Shown piece by piece: positions 1-8,195 of a DNA stretch of 28,335 bases. Below the pieces are notes generated by a model. That model was not told the origin of the DNA. It did no database searches and saw nothing but the letters and a program-made list of their open reading frames with translations. Position 1 is the first letter of the stretch, and every line of letters starts with the position of its first letter. The DNA is from JBAYJM01 sp964350585 (GTDB lineage: Bacteria > Patescibacteriota > Patescibacteriia > 2-01-FULL-39-33), in the NCBI GenBank assembly GCA_964350585.1, contig CAYGKC010000014.1:1-28335 (forward strand), given 5' to 3'. Position numbers and translations under genes: made by a program.

Positions 1-42
1 TAACTAGTATATTAGTTAACAATAATAAAGTTTCTATTTTAT

Positions 43-930
43 ATGAACTCAATAAAGATTATGCATGGGTGGACATATGATGGTTTAAATTTACAAGCAA
101 TTTATTGGGAATCTGGTAAGAAAGATACCTGCATAGTATGTACACATGGAATGTCTGGCAATATAATCGAAAACTATTTTGCAGAAATTTTAGGTGAAGA
201 ATTATCAAAAAAAAATTATGCATTTATTTATGGGCACAACAGAGGATATAATCATATAAACGATATCAAAACTTCTATTGATTCAAAAGATGGCGGAAAT
301 GAAACTAAAAGATACGGTACAACCTATGAGAGATTTGAAGAGTGTATATTTGATATAGACTTATGGGTAAATAAAGCTAAAGAGCTTGGATATAAAAGTA
401 TTATTTTAATGGGACACAGTTTAGGATGCAATAAAATTATTCATTACTTATCTAAAAAGAAATGTGAAGGTATTACTAAGGTTATATTAGCATCTCCACC
501 GGATATGGTTGGCTTAGCAAAATTAAAAAAGTACCAACCAAATTATCTTCAACTGTTAAAAGAAGCCAAAAAAAATGTTTCCAAAAAACAACCAAGAAAA
601 ATTTTATCTACCACCTTATGGAACTGGTATAATTTAAGTTCTCAAACTTTTTTAGATTTATTTGAAGACAACTGTCCTGCTGACAACCTTCCACTTTTAA
701 GGTTGCCCACTAGTTTTTGTGAATTATCTCACATAAATATTCCTATTTTTGCAATTTTAGGTGAACATGATGATATTATTATTAGATCCTTAGATAAGGA
801 CTTAAACACAATTAAAATGAAGGCAATAAACTGTCCAAATTTTAAAAGCGTCGTTTTAAAAGGTGCTAATCACGTTTATGGAAACAAGGAAAGAGAGTTA
901 TCCCAACTATTATTAAAATGGTTAAAATAA
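43..930 (+). CDS. alpha/beta hydrolase (serine esterase/lipase-like)
   Basis: A 295-residue cytosolic protein with an alpha/beta-hydrolase fold. The nucleophile elbow GHSLG places the serine at residue 126, an oxyanion-hole type HG sits at 35-36, an acidic pair follows in GEHDD (Asp243/Asp244), and the histidine is His277 in GANHVYG; order and spacing fit a Ser-Asp-His triad. The middle part (residues 150-230) would be the lid. No signal peptide or membrane segment is seen. The substrate cannot be read from sequence; the overall look resembles the DUF1749-like esterase group, but that is a weak assignment. The start chosen is the first ATG; a second in-frame ATG lies at 61 and neither has a clear Shine-Dalgarno. 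It stands alone ahead of a hairpin and the antiporter gene. Hydrolase class is confident, function is not. Confidence 0.8.
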   Translation: MNSIKIMHGWTYDGLNLQAIYWESGKKDTCIVCTHGMSGNIIENYFAEILGEELSKKNYAFIYGHNRGYNHINDIKTSIDSKDGGNETKRYGTTYERFEECIFDIDLWVNKAKELGYKSIILMGHSLGCNKIIHYLSKKKCEGITKVILASPPDMVGLAKLKKYQPNYLQLLKEAKKNVSKKQPRKILSTTLWNWYNLSSQTFLDLFEDNCPADNLPLLRLPTSFCELSHINIPIFAILGEHDDIIIRSLDKDLNTIKMKAINCPNFKSVVLKGANHVYGNKERELSQLLLKWLK

Positions 931-981
931 TAAAACTAGTATAGGATTTATAATTTAACTTTTACCATCTTTTTAGAATGA

Positions 982-1014
982 AAAAATGTTACACAGTAAT
1001 ACTGTGCCATTTTT
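982..1014 (+). terminator. hairpin, probable terminator after the hydrolase gene
   Basis: AAAAATG (982-988) pairs with CATTTTT (1008-1014), and inside it CACAGT (992-997) pairs with ACTGTG (1001-1006) around an AAT loop, with a small internal loop between the two stems. A U-rich 3' arm follows. It lies 52 bases past the hydrolase stop and before the antiporter promoter. The lower stem is only A/T-rich, so termination strength is uncertain. Confidence 0.45.
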
Positions 1015-1042
1015 AAAAATTAAATTTTATGTTAAAATATAT

Positions 1043-1048
1043 TATATT
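1043..1048 (+). promoter_or_regulatory. -10 element close to the antiporter start
   Basis: TATATT lies 8 nt ahead of the ATG at 1057, with no Shine-Dalgarno between. Transcription would begin at or next to the start codon, giving a leaderless or nearly leaderless mRNA. The -35 region is poor. In such AT-rich DNA a -10-like hexamer can arise by chance. Confidence 0.35.
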
Positions 1049-1056
1049 AAATCCTC

Positions 1057-2763
1057 ATGCTTGATCCATTTATTCAAATTGCACTTATTACTCTTGTAGT
1101 TCTAGGAGTATCGTCAATTATAAAATTACTTAAACAGCCACTAATAATCGGATATATTCTCTCCGGTATTTTAGTGGGTCCTTTGTTTTTGAATCTAATT
1201 CAGGAAAGCCACATTATTACGTTATTTTCAGAAATGGGAATAGCTTTTTTATTATTTATTGTAGGATTGCATCTTTCACCGAAAATTATCAAAGAAGTCG
1301 GTAAAATTTCCTTAATCACCGGATTAGGTCAAATTATATTTACATCACTGGTTGGTTTTTTTATTGCGTATTTCTTAAAATTTTCTATAGTAACTTCAGT
1401 TTACATTGCAATTGCACTTACCTTTTCTTCTACTATCATTATTATGAAGCTTTTATCTGATAAGGATGCTTTAGAAAAGCTTTATGGAAAAATTTCAATC
1501 GGATTTCTATTGGTCCAAGACCTTGTTGCAATTTTGATATTAATGGTTGTCTCTTCACTGGCTGGCGGTGCTGGGGCGGGATCAATTCTTCTTTCTACAA
1601 TATTAAAAGGATTAGTTATTTTAGCAATACTTATTCCTACAAGTTATTTTGTCCTCCCAAAATTAAGCAATTTCTTTGCAAAGTCACAAGAGTATCTTTT
1701 CTTATTCTCTATTTCATGGGGATTTGGATTATCCATCCTTTTTCTATATGCCGGATTTTCAATTGAAGTTGGTGCTTTAATTGCTGGCATAATGCTATCA
1801 ATGTCCCCTTTTAGCTATGAGATTAGCTCCAAGCTTAAACCTCTTAGAGACTTTTTTATTATTTCATTTTTTATAATACTTGGAAGCCAAATGGCTTTCG
1901 GAGATATTTCCAAATTAATTATCCCTGCAATAGTTTTGTCTATTTTTGTACTAATAGGCAATCCTTTAATAGTTATGATACTTATGGGGATTTCGGGATA
2001 CAGTAAAAAAACTGGTTTTATGGCAGGTTTAACTGTTGCTCAAATATCAGAATTTTCATTAATTTTAATTGCTTTAGGTATTAAAACCGGTAGTATCAGT
2101 TCAGAAATACTTTCTTTTGTGACTATTATTGGTTTAATTACGATAGCCGGATCAACTTATTTAATTATATATTCAGATGCCATATATAACAGGCTTTCGA
2201 AAATACTTTCAATTTTTGAACGAAAAAAAATTATAGAAGTAGATATTCCGAAAAAAAATTATTCATATATCCTTTTGGGTTATAATAGGATAGGATTTTC
2301 AATTATTAAATCAATTTCCAAAATAACTAAAAATTACCTAGTTGTTGATTATGATCCCGAAACCATTGAACAATTAAATAAAGAAAATATCAATGCAATT
2401 TACGGTGATGTTGATGATTCAGATTTCTTGGAGGATTTGCAAATTTGCAAATCAAGTGTGATAATTTCTACAATTCCAGAAATTGAAACAAATAAATTAG
2501 TGTTGGATGTACTTAAAAGAAATAAGTCCAAAGCTATTTCTATTTTAACAGGAAGGCAGATTAAAGATGCTTATGAGCTTTACAATAACGGAGCAAGCTA
2601 TGTTATTCTTCCCCATTTTCTTGGAGGCGAATATACCTCAAAACTAATAGAAACTGCAAAAAACAGTAAAAAATACTATCAAAAGGAAAAGAAAAAAGAA
2701 TTAAAACTTTTAAAAGAAAGAACTAAAAGAAATCAAGAACATCCTTTAATTGAAAGGAAATAG
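1057..2763 (+). CDS. CPA2-family cation/proton antiporter with TrkA-N domain (KefB/C-like)
   Basis: A 568-residue inner-membrane protein. Residues about 1-375 are a run of roughly 12 hydrophobic segments typical of the Na+/H+ exchanger (CPA2) fold. From about residue 400 a cytosolic RCK/TrkA-N domain begins with a Rossmann strand-loop (LLGYNRIG), an acidic residue ending the second strand (VVDYD), and continues to about 520; the tail is short, lysine-rich and probably disordered. The family exchanges K+ or Na+ for H+ and is gated by a nucleotide bound to the RCK domain. The usual GxGxxG is GYNRIG here. Compared with KefB/KefC no glutathione-binding features can be claimed, so ion and ligand are unknown. 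Its TAG stop directly abuts the TAA stop of convergent uvrB with no base between. Confidence 0.9.
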   Translation: MLDPFIQIALITLVVLGVSSIIKLLKQPLIIGYILSGILVGPLFLNLIQESHIITLFSEMGIAFLLFIVGLHLSPKIIKEVGKISLITGLGQIIFTSLVGFFIAYFLKFSIVTSVYIAIALTFSSTIIIMKLLSDKDALEKLYGKISIGFLLVQDLVAILILMVVSSLAGGAGAGSILLSTILKGLVILAILIPTSYFVLPKLSNFFAKSQEYLFLFSISWGFGLSILFLYAGFSIEVGALIAGIMLSMSPFSYEISSKLKPLRDFFIISFFIILGSQMAFGDISKLIIPAIVLSIFVLIGNPLIVMILMGISGYSKKTGFMAGLTVAQISEFSLILIALGIKTGSISSEILSFVTIIGLITIAGSTYLIIYSDAIYNRLSKILSIFERKKIIEVDIPKKNYSYILLGYNRIGFSIIKSISKITKNYLVVDYDPETIEQLNKENINAIYGDVDDSDFLEDLQICKSSVIISTIPEIETNKLVLDVLKRNKSKAISILTGRQIKDAYELYNNGASYVILPHFLGGEYTSKLIETAKNSKKYYQKEKKKELKLLKERTKRNQEHPLIERK

Positions 2764-4605
2764 TTAGGTTTTTTCTTCAACATCCAATAAATTTTCAATA
2801 ATTTTCTTAATGGTCTGCGGCTTTATGCCGTGTTTTTTATTATAGTTCATTTGAACCTTTCTTCTACGGTTAACTTCTGAAATAGCTCGGTCAATAGATC
2901 CAGTAATTTTATCTGCATATAAGATAACCTTTCCACTTACGTTTCTTGCAGCACGTCCCATTGTCTGAATTAACGATGTTTCACTTCTAAGAAAACCTTC
3001 CCTGTCAGCATCCAAAATAGCCACTAAAGTAACCTCAGGCAAATCTAATCCTTCACGTAAGAGGTTTACCCCGATTAATATATTAAATAGGCCACGTCTA
3101 AAATCCATAAGAATTTCAGTTCTTCTAAATGTTTTAGTATCCGAATGCATGTAATTTGATTTGAGACCTTTTTTTTGCAAAAATGCATCTAAATCTTCAG
3201 CTTGTTTTTTGGTTAAAGTATTTATAATAATTCTTTCGCCCTTAGAAGTTATTTCAGTTGCTTCTTTAATTACATCATCAATTTGGGAATAATTTTTTGC
3301 ACGATCAAATACAGGTCTAACTTCTATCGGAGGATCAATCAAACCGGTAGGCCGAATTATTTGTTCAACAAGCTGTGAAGAATGCCTTATTTCCCAGTCG
3401 CCTGGCGTGGCTGTAGTAAAAATAGTTTGGCCGATTAATTTTTCAAATTCAGAAAATTTAAGTGGTCTATTATCAAGGGCTGAGGGTAATCTCCAGCCAT
3501 ATTGAATAAGAATACTTTTTCTGCTCCTATCCCCTTCATACATACCTCTAACTTGAGGGAGTCCAATATGCGACTCATCCATAACCAAAAAATAATCTGG
3601 CTTGCCTTCTTTATCTTTTGGAAAATATGATAGTAGTGTATCGGGCGCCTCTCCTGCCAATTTTCCCGCTAAATGCCTGGAATAATTTTCAATGCCATGA
3701 CAAAATCCTAAAGACTTAAGCATTTCCATGTCATACCTAGTCCTTCTTTCCAATCTTTCAGCCTCAAGGTATAATCCGTTTTCTTGGAAATATTTAATTC
3801 TGCCCTTTAATTCTGCTCGTATTTCTTTTATGGCACTATTAATTTGCGGTTGACTTGATATAAAGTGTTTCGGAGGAAATATTACAATATCATTTAGTTC
3901 TTTCTCAATTTTCCTTGTGATTTTATCTACCATTGCAATTGAACTAATTTTTTGTTCATCTAATTCCAGCCGATAAATTGCATCTTGAGAAGCAGGCATA
4001 AATTCAAAAACATCCCCTCTAACCCTAAACTTTCCTCTGGATAGTTCTCCGGGCGTCCTTTCAAACTGTATTTTAACAAATTGTCTTACTAAATCTTGTC
4101 TAACAATATTTTGCCCTATTTCAAGATGCATAGAAGATCCTAAATAGTTTATAGGCACTCCGAGATTGTATATGCATGAAACAGATGCTACAACAATTAC
4201 ATCCCTGCGAGTTAAAAGCGCGCTTGTCGCCTGATGCCTTAAACGATCTATCTCTTCGTTTATCATAGCTTCTTTCTCGATATATGTATCACTGCTAGGC
4301 ATATATGCTTCTGGCTGATAATAGTCATAATATGAGACAAAATAGTTTACACTATTTTGAGGAAAAAAATTCTTATACTCACGATAAAGCTGGGCAGCCA
4401 ATGATTTGTTTGGTGCCATTACTAAAACAGGCTTATTAAATTCAGAAATAACATTGGCAATGGAAAATGTCTTTCCGGACCCAGTTATACCAAGAAGTGT
4501 CTGATATTTACTTCCTTCTTTAATACCCTTAATTAGCTTATCTATCGCTTGAGGCTGATCTCCTGCTGGTTTGAATTTTGATCTTAATTTAAATATTTTT
4601 GACAT
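2764..4605 (-). CDS. uvrB: UvrABC excinuclease subunit B, lacking the C-terminal UVR domain
   Basis: The damage-verification helicase of nucleotide excision repair, which receives DNA from UvrA and recruits UvrC. I place the start at ATG 4605 (MSKIFKLRSKF...), the usual N-terminus of the family; a longer open frame upstream would read through the promoter. The protein has 613 residues: Walker A GITGSGKT with Lys45, the beta-hairpin region YDYYQPEAYMP, the DESH Walker B box, and motifs V/VI (LLREGLDLPE, QTMGRAARN). It ends shortly after the conserved HGIKPQTI segment, so the last ~55 residues of typical UvrB (~660-673), including the UVR coiled coil that binds UvrC, are missing. The gene ends back-to-back with the antiporter gene. 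No Shine-Dalgarno precedes the ATG. Identity is very secure. Confidence 0.97.
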   Translation of the reverse strand: MSKIFKLRSKFKPAGDQPQAIDKLIKGIKEGSKYQTLLGITGSGKTFSIANVISEFNKPVLVMAPNKSLAAQLYREYKNFFPQNSVNYFVSYYDYYQPEAYMPSSDTYIEKEAMINEEIDRLRHQATSALLTRRDVIVVASVSCIYNLGVPINYLGSSMHLEIGQNIVRQDLVRQFVKIQFERTPGELSRGKFRVRGDVFEFMPASQDAIYRLELDEQKISSIAMVDKITRKIEKELNDIVIFPPKHFISSQPQINSAIKEIRAELKGRIKYFQENGLYLEAERLERRTRYDMEMLKSLGFCHGIENYSRHLAGKLAGEAPDTLLSYFPKDKEGKPDYFLVMDESHIGLPQVRGMYEGDRSRKSILIQYGWRLPSALDNRPLKFSEFEKLIGQTIFTTATPGDWEIRHSSQLVEQIIRPTGLIDPPIEVRPVFDRAKNYSQIDDVIKEATEITSKGERIIINTLTKKQAEDLDAFLQKKGLKSNYMHSDTKTFRRTEILMDFRRGLFNILIGVNLLREGLDLPEVTLVAILDADREGFLRSETSLIQTMGRAARNVSGKVILYADKITGSIDRAISEVNRRRKVQMNYNKKHGIKPQTIKKIIENLLDVEEKT

Positions 4606-4617
4606 ATTTTTAAATGA

Positions 4618-4632
4618 TTCAGACTGTCTGAA
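4618..4632 (-). promoter_or_regulatory. 15-bp palindrome, operator candidate in the uvrB leader
   Basis: TTCAGAC-T-GTCTGAA is a perfect 7+7 inverted repeat. It lies 12 bases ahead of the uvrB ATG and just downstream of the predicted transcription start (near 4639), where a bound repressor would block elongation or initiation. It is not a match to the Bacillus or E. coli LexA box, but its gene context makes a damage-response regulator plausible. It has no U-tract and so is not a terminator. Confidence 0.5.
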
Positions 4633-4645
4633 GCATTGATTAAAA

Positions 4646-4674
4646 ATCATACCACTAAAAATACTTATTAGCAA
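4646..4674 (-). promoter_or_regulatory. sigma70-type promoter of uvrB
   Basis: On the minus strand TTGCTA (4674-4669), a 17-bp spacer and TATGAT (4651-4646). It sits immediately beyond the acyltransferase stop codon, predicts a start near 4639 and a leader of about 34 nt, and supports placing the uvrB start at 4605. Confidence 0.6.
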
Positions 4675-4684
4675 CAAATAAACA

Positions 4685-5845
4685 TTACATTTCTTCAACT
4701 GTTTTTTTCGAAGTTATTCTATTCTTTATAAAAGTGATTAATTTTTTAGGCCAATTTTGATCCATGCAAGGCCGTTCTATTACAATATAAAATAAAGCAG
4801 ATGCCAGCATTATACTTGTTAAAATAATAATAAATTGAAATATAAAATAGACAATAAAATAGTCAGAAACCTTTAAACTCAGAGTATTAAAACCAATTAC
4901 TGCTATAGCAATCGGGTGTATTAAATATATTGAATAACACATTGTACCGATTATAACAAGCCATTTTGCGCTAAATATCTTTTTCCAAAGATCATTGGTT
5001 ATTACCATCAAATAAAACAAAGCAATGCAAGAAAATAAAATATACTTATATAAAATATAATTATTAATATAAAAAGAAATAATCAGAATTAGTACGATTC
5101 CAATAGGAAAGTTTAAAGATTTGAAATTTATTTTTGAGTTCTTTGATATATAAATATCAGCAAGTAGCATTCCAAGTAAAAAGTGCGGCAAATAATTTAT
5201 AACTGTAACAAAAGGAAGTTTTATAATTTCTAGCAGCCAAGACATTAATAAAATAACTAAAATTATGCCAATTCTTCTGTACTTACTCCTGAATAAATAA
5301 AATAAACACAAAATAGGTGCCAAGAGATAAAATTGAATTTCAATTTCCAAAGACCACGTAACATAGTTAATCCAATAATAATCTGGAAAAAAGTTATGAA
5401 TATATAACGCGGACAAGAAAAAACTTTTTACCAAGTCATTAAATGAAACTCCAAAAAATAAGTATATGGTTATTAAATTAACAGCCAGCATAATAATATA
5501 TGGTGGCTCAATTCTTGTTAATCTTCTAAAAAAATATTTAATAACACTTACCTTTTGCCCATTTTTTATATATTGCCGTGCAAATGGCAAAGATAAAATC
5601 AATCCACTTATGACAAAAAATAATTCTACTCCCCTATGACCATTTATTTTCATCAAATTTAAAAGATAATATCCAGAAGAATCATCAATAAATATGTATT
5701 TCGTATAATCACTTATAAATAAGGTCAAATGGTAAAATACAACTATCATTATTGGTAAAAATCTTAGTCCATCTAACTGTTCCAAATAAAAAAAAGACGA
5801 AGTAATCCGCCTCATTTTAATATTTGTTAGTCTAAAACCTGACAT
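4685..5845 (-). CDS. acyltransferase family 3 membrane protein (OafA/YrhL-like)
   Basis: A 386-residue polytopic inner-membrane protein of the acyltransferase-3 family, whose members transfer acetyl or other acyl groups to cell-surface glycans or peptidoglycan. Seen are FYHL with the family histidine (His39), the GHRGVELFFVISGLIL block (residues 69-84, Glu74), the basic RRLTRIEPPY loop (107-116) and YVTWSLEIEIQFYLLAP (161-177), followed by hydrophobic segments to about residue 370 and a short basic tail. The acceptor is unknown; the polysaccharide deacetylase upstream and other envelope genes in the window make a surface glycan likely. No Shine-Dalgarno is visible before ATG 5845, and the tail of a 37-aa reading frame ends 8 bases upstream, so it may be the last gene of the deacetylase operon or have its own promoter. 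Confidence 0.9.
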   Translation of the reverse strand: MSGFRLTNIKMRRITSSFFYLEQLDGLRFLPIMIVVFYHLTLFISDYTKYIFIDDSSGYYLLNLMKINGHRGVELFFVISGLILSLPFARQYIKNGQKVSVIKYFFRRLTRIEPPYIIMLAVNLITIYLFFGVSFNDLVKSFFLSALYIHNFFPDYYWINYVTWSLEIEIQFYLLAPILCLFYLFRSKYRRIGIILVILLMSWLLEIIKLPFVTVINYLPHFLLGMLLADIYISKNSKINFKSLNFPIGIVLILIISFYINNYILYKYILFSCIALFYLMVITNDLWKKIFSAKWLVIIGTMCYSIYLIHPIAIAVIGFNTLSLKVSDYFIVYFIFQFIIILTSIMLASALFYIVIERPCMDQNWPKKLITFIKNRITSKKTVEEM

Positions 5846-5852
5846 TTTTGTA

Positions 5853-5966
5853 TTATTTGTTTTTTACAAAAGGTGAATTTTTAATGCTTTTTTTGACTCT
5901 AAAAGAAGAGGGTGTCCTGTAGCCAGGATTGCCTTTTTTGCCTCCAACTTTTGATCTCGTTTTCAT
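5853..5966 (-). CDS. small basic hypothetical protein, 37 aa
   Basis: An unrecognised 37-residue frame starting 3 bases after the MazG-like stop (TAA-AAT-ATG) and ending 8 bases before the acyltransferase start. It is strongly basic (11 Lys/Arg plus Gly/Ser/Asn/Pro), opening with MKTRSKVGGKKGNPGYRTP, with no hydrophobic segment; it would suit binding to nucleic acid or an acidic partner, but that is inference from charge only. Its position fits the same tight spacing as the genes ahead of it in the operon, which is the main support that it is real. Confidence 0.45.
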   Translation of the reverse strand: MKTRSKVGGKKGNPGYRTPSSFRVKKSIKNSPFVKNK

Positions 5967-5969
5967 ATT

Positions 5970-6299
5970 TTATCTATTATCGCCCTCACCACATAACGCA
6001 TTTCTTTCCATTCTTGATAACAATTTTTCCAAATTTGAAGCAGCAACATCATCTAAATTCATCCTTAATTCAGTGCAAAGTTGAGATAAGTACCATAACA
6101 CATCGCCTAATTCTTTTTTAATTTCCGCTCTTTTTTCTTCTGAGATTAAACCATTACTATCACGAAAAATTTTTTTTATTTTTTCTGACACTTCACCTGC
6201 TTCTCCAACAAGGCCTAAAGTAGGATAAACATAAGATTCTCCTATTGAAGGATATTTTGCTGTCCTTCTAGATTGTGTTTGGTACTCTTCAAATGTCAT
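5970..6299 (-). CDS. MazG-like nucleotide pyrophosphohydrolase
   Basis: A 109-residue all-alpha NTP pyrophosphohydrolase of the MazG-like superfamily, which splits (d)NTPs to NMP and pyrophosphate. The metal-binding pattern is seen as GEAGEVSEK with Glu33 and Glu36, then ELGDVLWYLS with Glu63 and Asp66, the ExxE...ExxD signature. It is a single domain, much shorter than the two-domain E. coli MazG, and of the kind found in many small genomes and phages with an N-terminal YQTQSRRTAKYP segment. Its ATG lies one base after the uvsE stop, so it is very likely translated by reinitiation in one operon with uvsE. A house-cleaning role against damaged or excess nucleotides alongside UV repair is an inference from this pairing. 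Confidence 0.9.
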   Translation of the reverse strand: MTFEEYQTQSRRTAKYPSIGESYVYPTLGLVGEAGEVSEKIKKIFRDSNGLISEEKRAEIKKELGDVLWYLSQLCTELRMNLDDVAASNLEKLLSRMERNALCGEGDNR

Positions 6300-6300
6300 A

Positions 6301-7185
6301 TTAATTTTTATTTTTTTTCCTTAATAATTCTAATGCTTTAAGCGCGCTTTTTTCCTTATCCTTAATTTCCAACATAACATCTATATTTTTTTTGCCTAAA
6401 ATTTTTGCAAAATCAAGAAAATCTCTTGGATTAAGACTTTCTGCATGTGATCCTTTTCTTGCATGGGCTTTTTGACTGCTATAATCAACCATAGGATCGC
6501 CATCCTTTTCCTTCCATGTCGTAGCTGCCTTTTTTAAGGCCAAAGATATGCTTTCACCTTGATTATGACACTTGTGGTGAAATACGTCAAAAAGGATAGG
6601 AACTCCTGTTTTTTTATTAATAAAAAGGCAATCAGCCAAAGAATATAGTCTATCGTCGTTTTCAATCACAATCCTTTTTTTAATCTTAGAAGGCAACTTC
6701 CTGTAATTAAGCACAAACCTTTCTAACGATTTTATTTTATCATCATATACTCCGCCAACGTGAATTTGTATTTTATGGCTATTATTTAGTTTTAAAGAGT
6801 CAAGTAGCTTGGCATGATATTGTAATTCACTTATGCTATTTTTAAGAACTTTTATATTAGGTGAATTCAATAAAATAAACTGATCAGGGTGCATTGAAAT
6901 CCTAATGTTGTTTTTCTTTATAACCAATCCTAACTTCTTCAACTCCTGTGAATAGTATTGAGCCCAATCAACATCACAAACTGGATGAGAAGCAAATGGA
7001 ATAATATCAGAAGAAATTCTTAAAAATAAAATTCCGTTTGCAATATTATACTCTAAAATTTTCCCTAGATAATTTAAGTTATTTTCTACAATTTCCTTAA
7101 ATTTTTCTTCAGAATAGGTTGCGAGCCTCAAAGTTCTTGCCTTGAGATTAATACTTAAGTTTATGCATGGATAACCTATTTTCAT
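6301..7185 (-). CDS. uvsE: UV damage endonuclease UvsE (UVDE)
   Basis: A 294-residue TIM-barrel endonuclease that nicks DNA 5' to UV photoproducts, an alternative to nucleotide excision repair. The N-terminus MKIGYPCINLSI and the metal-site blocks are all present: IRISMHPDQF, IQIHVGG, IVIENDD, LFDVFHHKCHNQ, DYSSQ...HAESL and DVMLEIKDKE, which together carry the histidines, aspartates and glutamates of the tri-metal centre. Length matches the family. ATG 7185 lies one base after the deacetylase stop (TAA-T-ATG), and the same junction joins uvsE to the MazG-like gene. It is the second UV-repair gene in the window, with uvrB 1.7 kb away. Confidence 0.95.
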   Translation of the reverse strand: MKIGYPCINLSINLKARTLRLATYSEEKFKEIVENNLNYLGKILEYNIANGILFLRISSDIIPFASHPVCDVDWAQYYSQELKKLGLVIKKNNIRISMHPDQFILLNSPNIKVLKNSISELQYHAKLLDSLKLNNSHKIQIHVGGVYDDKIKSLERFVLNYRKLPSKIKKRIVIENDDRLYSLADCLFINKKTGVPILFDVFHHKCHNQGESISLALKKAATTWKEKDGDPMVDYSSQKAHARKGSHAESLNPRDFLDFAKILGKKNIDVMLEIKDKEKSALKALELLRKKNKN

Positions 7186-7186
7186 A

Positions 7187-8083
7187 TTATTGTTTATTCA
7201 GCCAATTTATATAATCTGCACTAATTCTTTTTCCTGGGCGTAATCTATATAATGTGTGAAGTTGGGTTTTTTTCTGTACTATCCCTGGAAATGTAGAAGC
7301 AGATGACAGGTACCCCGCTTTTTCCGCCAATAACTCATCTCTATAAGTAAACTTTCCAAAGGGATAGGCAAAACTAACAACTTCCTTATCAATAATTTCT
7401 GACAGTTTATTCTTACTTTCAAGCAACTCATTTAATGCCTTGATTTTATCAACCGATGAAAGATTTGTATGATTTAACGTATGTGAGCCAATTTCTACAA
7501 AACCGCTTTGAACCATTTCTTTTGCTTGATCTTTGGTAATATATCCTGGTTTTCCAACACTTTCAACAATGACGTATAAAACTCCCTTAGCTTTATACTT
7601 TTTTAATATTGGAAATGCCTTAAAATAAAAATCTTCATAACCATCATCAAAGGTAAAAATTATAGGATTATCCGGCAAAGCCCTTCCGCTTTTAAAATAC
7701 GAACCCAGTTCACTAGTAAAAACAGTTTTATAACCCATTTCTAATGATGATTTAACTTGATTTTCAAAAATTTCAGGTTCAGTGTATAAAGTAGGTAACT
7801 TTGATTCGGATGGAGCTTTGTCAATGTAATGATACATTAATATTGGTACTCGCAATTGCTTATTTTCATTAATTGTTTCAGGAGGGATTTCTTTCGTAGG
7901 AGGATTTTCGACCAAGTTTGGCAGTAAATATTTTCTAGGGAGTAAAATGTTTTGTTGCTGCATAGAAATTTTTTTAGCCTCTATCTTCTTATCTCCCCAA
8001 AAATAATAAATTAAAGTAGGTATTAAAATTACAAAAAGTAATAGAAGTATTTTTACTGGTTTCTTTTCAGTATTTTCTAACAT
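7187..8083 (-). CDS. membrane-anchored polysaccharide deacetylase (NodB domain)
   Basis: A 298-residue protein with a single N-terminal membrane anchor (residues 9-29) and an extracytoplasmic NodB-type deacetylase domain from about residue 78. Motif 1 is TFDDG (Asp146, Asp147), motif 2 SHTLNH (His201, His205) and motif 3 FAYPFGK (238-244), giving the usual Asp-His-His metal site and catalytic base. The family removes N- or O-acetyl groups from peptidoglycan, chitin-like or other surface glycans; the exact substrate is unknown. It heads the operon with uvsE and the MazG-like gene, an odd functional mix that may reflect packing rather than a common pathway. A TATAAT box lies 5 bases ahead of the ATG and no Shine-Dalgarno is seen. 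Confidence 0.92.
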   Translation of the reverse strand: MLENTEKKPVKILLLLFVILIPTLIYYFWGDKKIEAKKISMQQQNILLPRKYLLPNLVENPPTKEIPPETINENKQLRVPILMYHYIDKAPSESKLPTLYTEPEIFENQVKSSLEMGYKTVFTSELGSYFKSGRALPDNPIIFTFDDGYEDFYFKAFPILKKYKAKGVLYVIVESVGKPGYITKDQAKEMVQSGFVEIGSHTLNHTNLSSVDKIKALNELLESKNKLSEIIDKEVVSFAYPFGKFTYRDELLAEKAGYLSSASTFPGIVQKKTQLHTLYRLRPGKRISADYINWLNKQ

Positions 8084-8088
8084 GATAA

Positions 8089-8094
8089 ATTATA
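8089..8094 (-). promoter_or_regulatory. -10 box immediately before the deacetylase start
   Basis: TATAAT reads on the minus strand 8094-8089, 5 bases before ATG 8083, consistent with a leaderless transcript for the deacetylase-uvsE-MazG operon. A second TATAAT-like box occurs about 20 bases further upstream (near 8105-8113) and would give a short untranslated leader. No convincing -35 accompanies either. Confidence 0.4.
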
Positions 8095-8157
8095 ACTGTA
8101 AATATTATAGATTTTACCATATGCAAATATCTCAGTCAATTTATTTAACATTAAAAA

Positions 8158-8176
8158 ACGCCCATAAAATGGACGT
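8158..8176 (-). terminator. intrinsic terminator of glmS
   Basis: On the minus strand ACGTCCAT pairs with ATGGGCGT (8 bp, one G-T) across a 3-base loop, followed by TTTTTT. It starts 20 bases past the glmS stop. Confidence 0.85.
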
Positions 8177-8195
8177 TTTTGTAGGATTTTTATTT

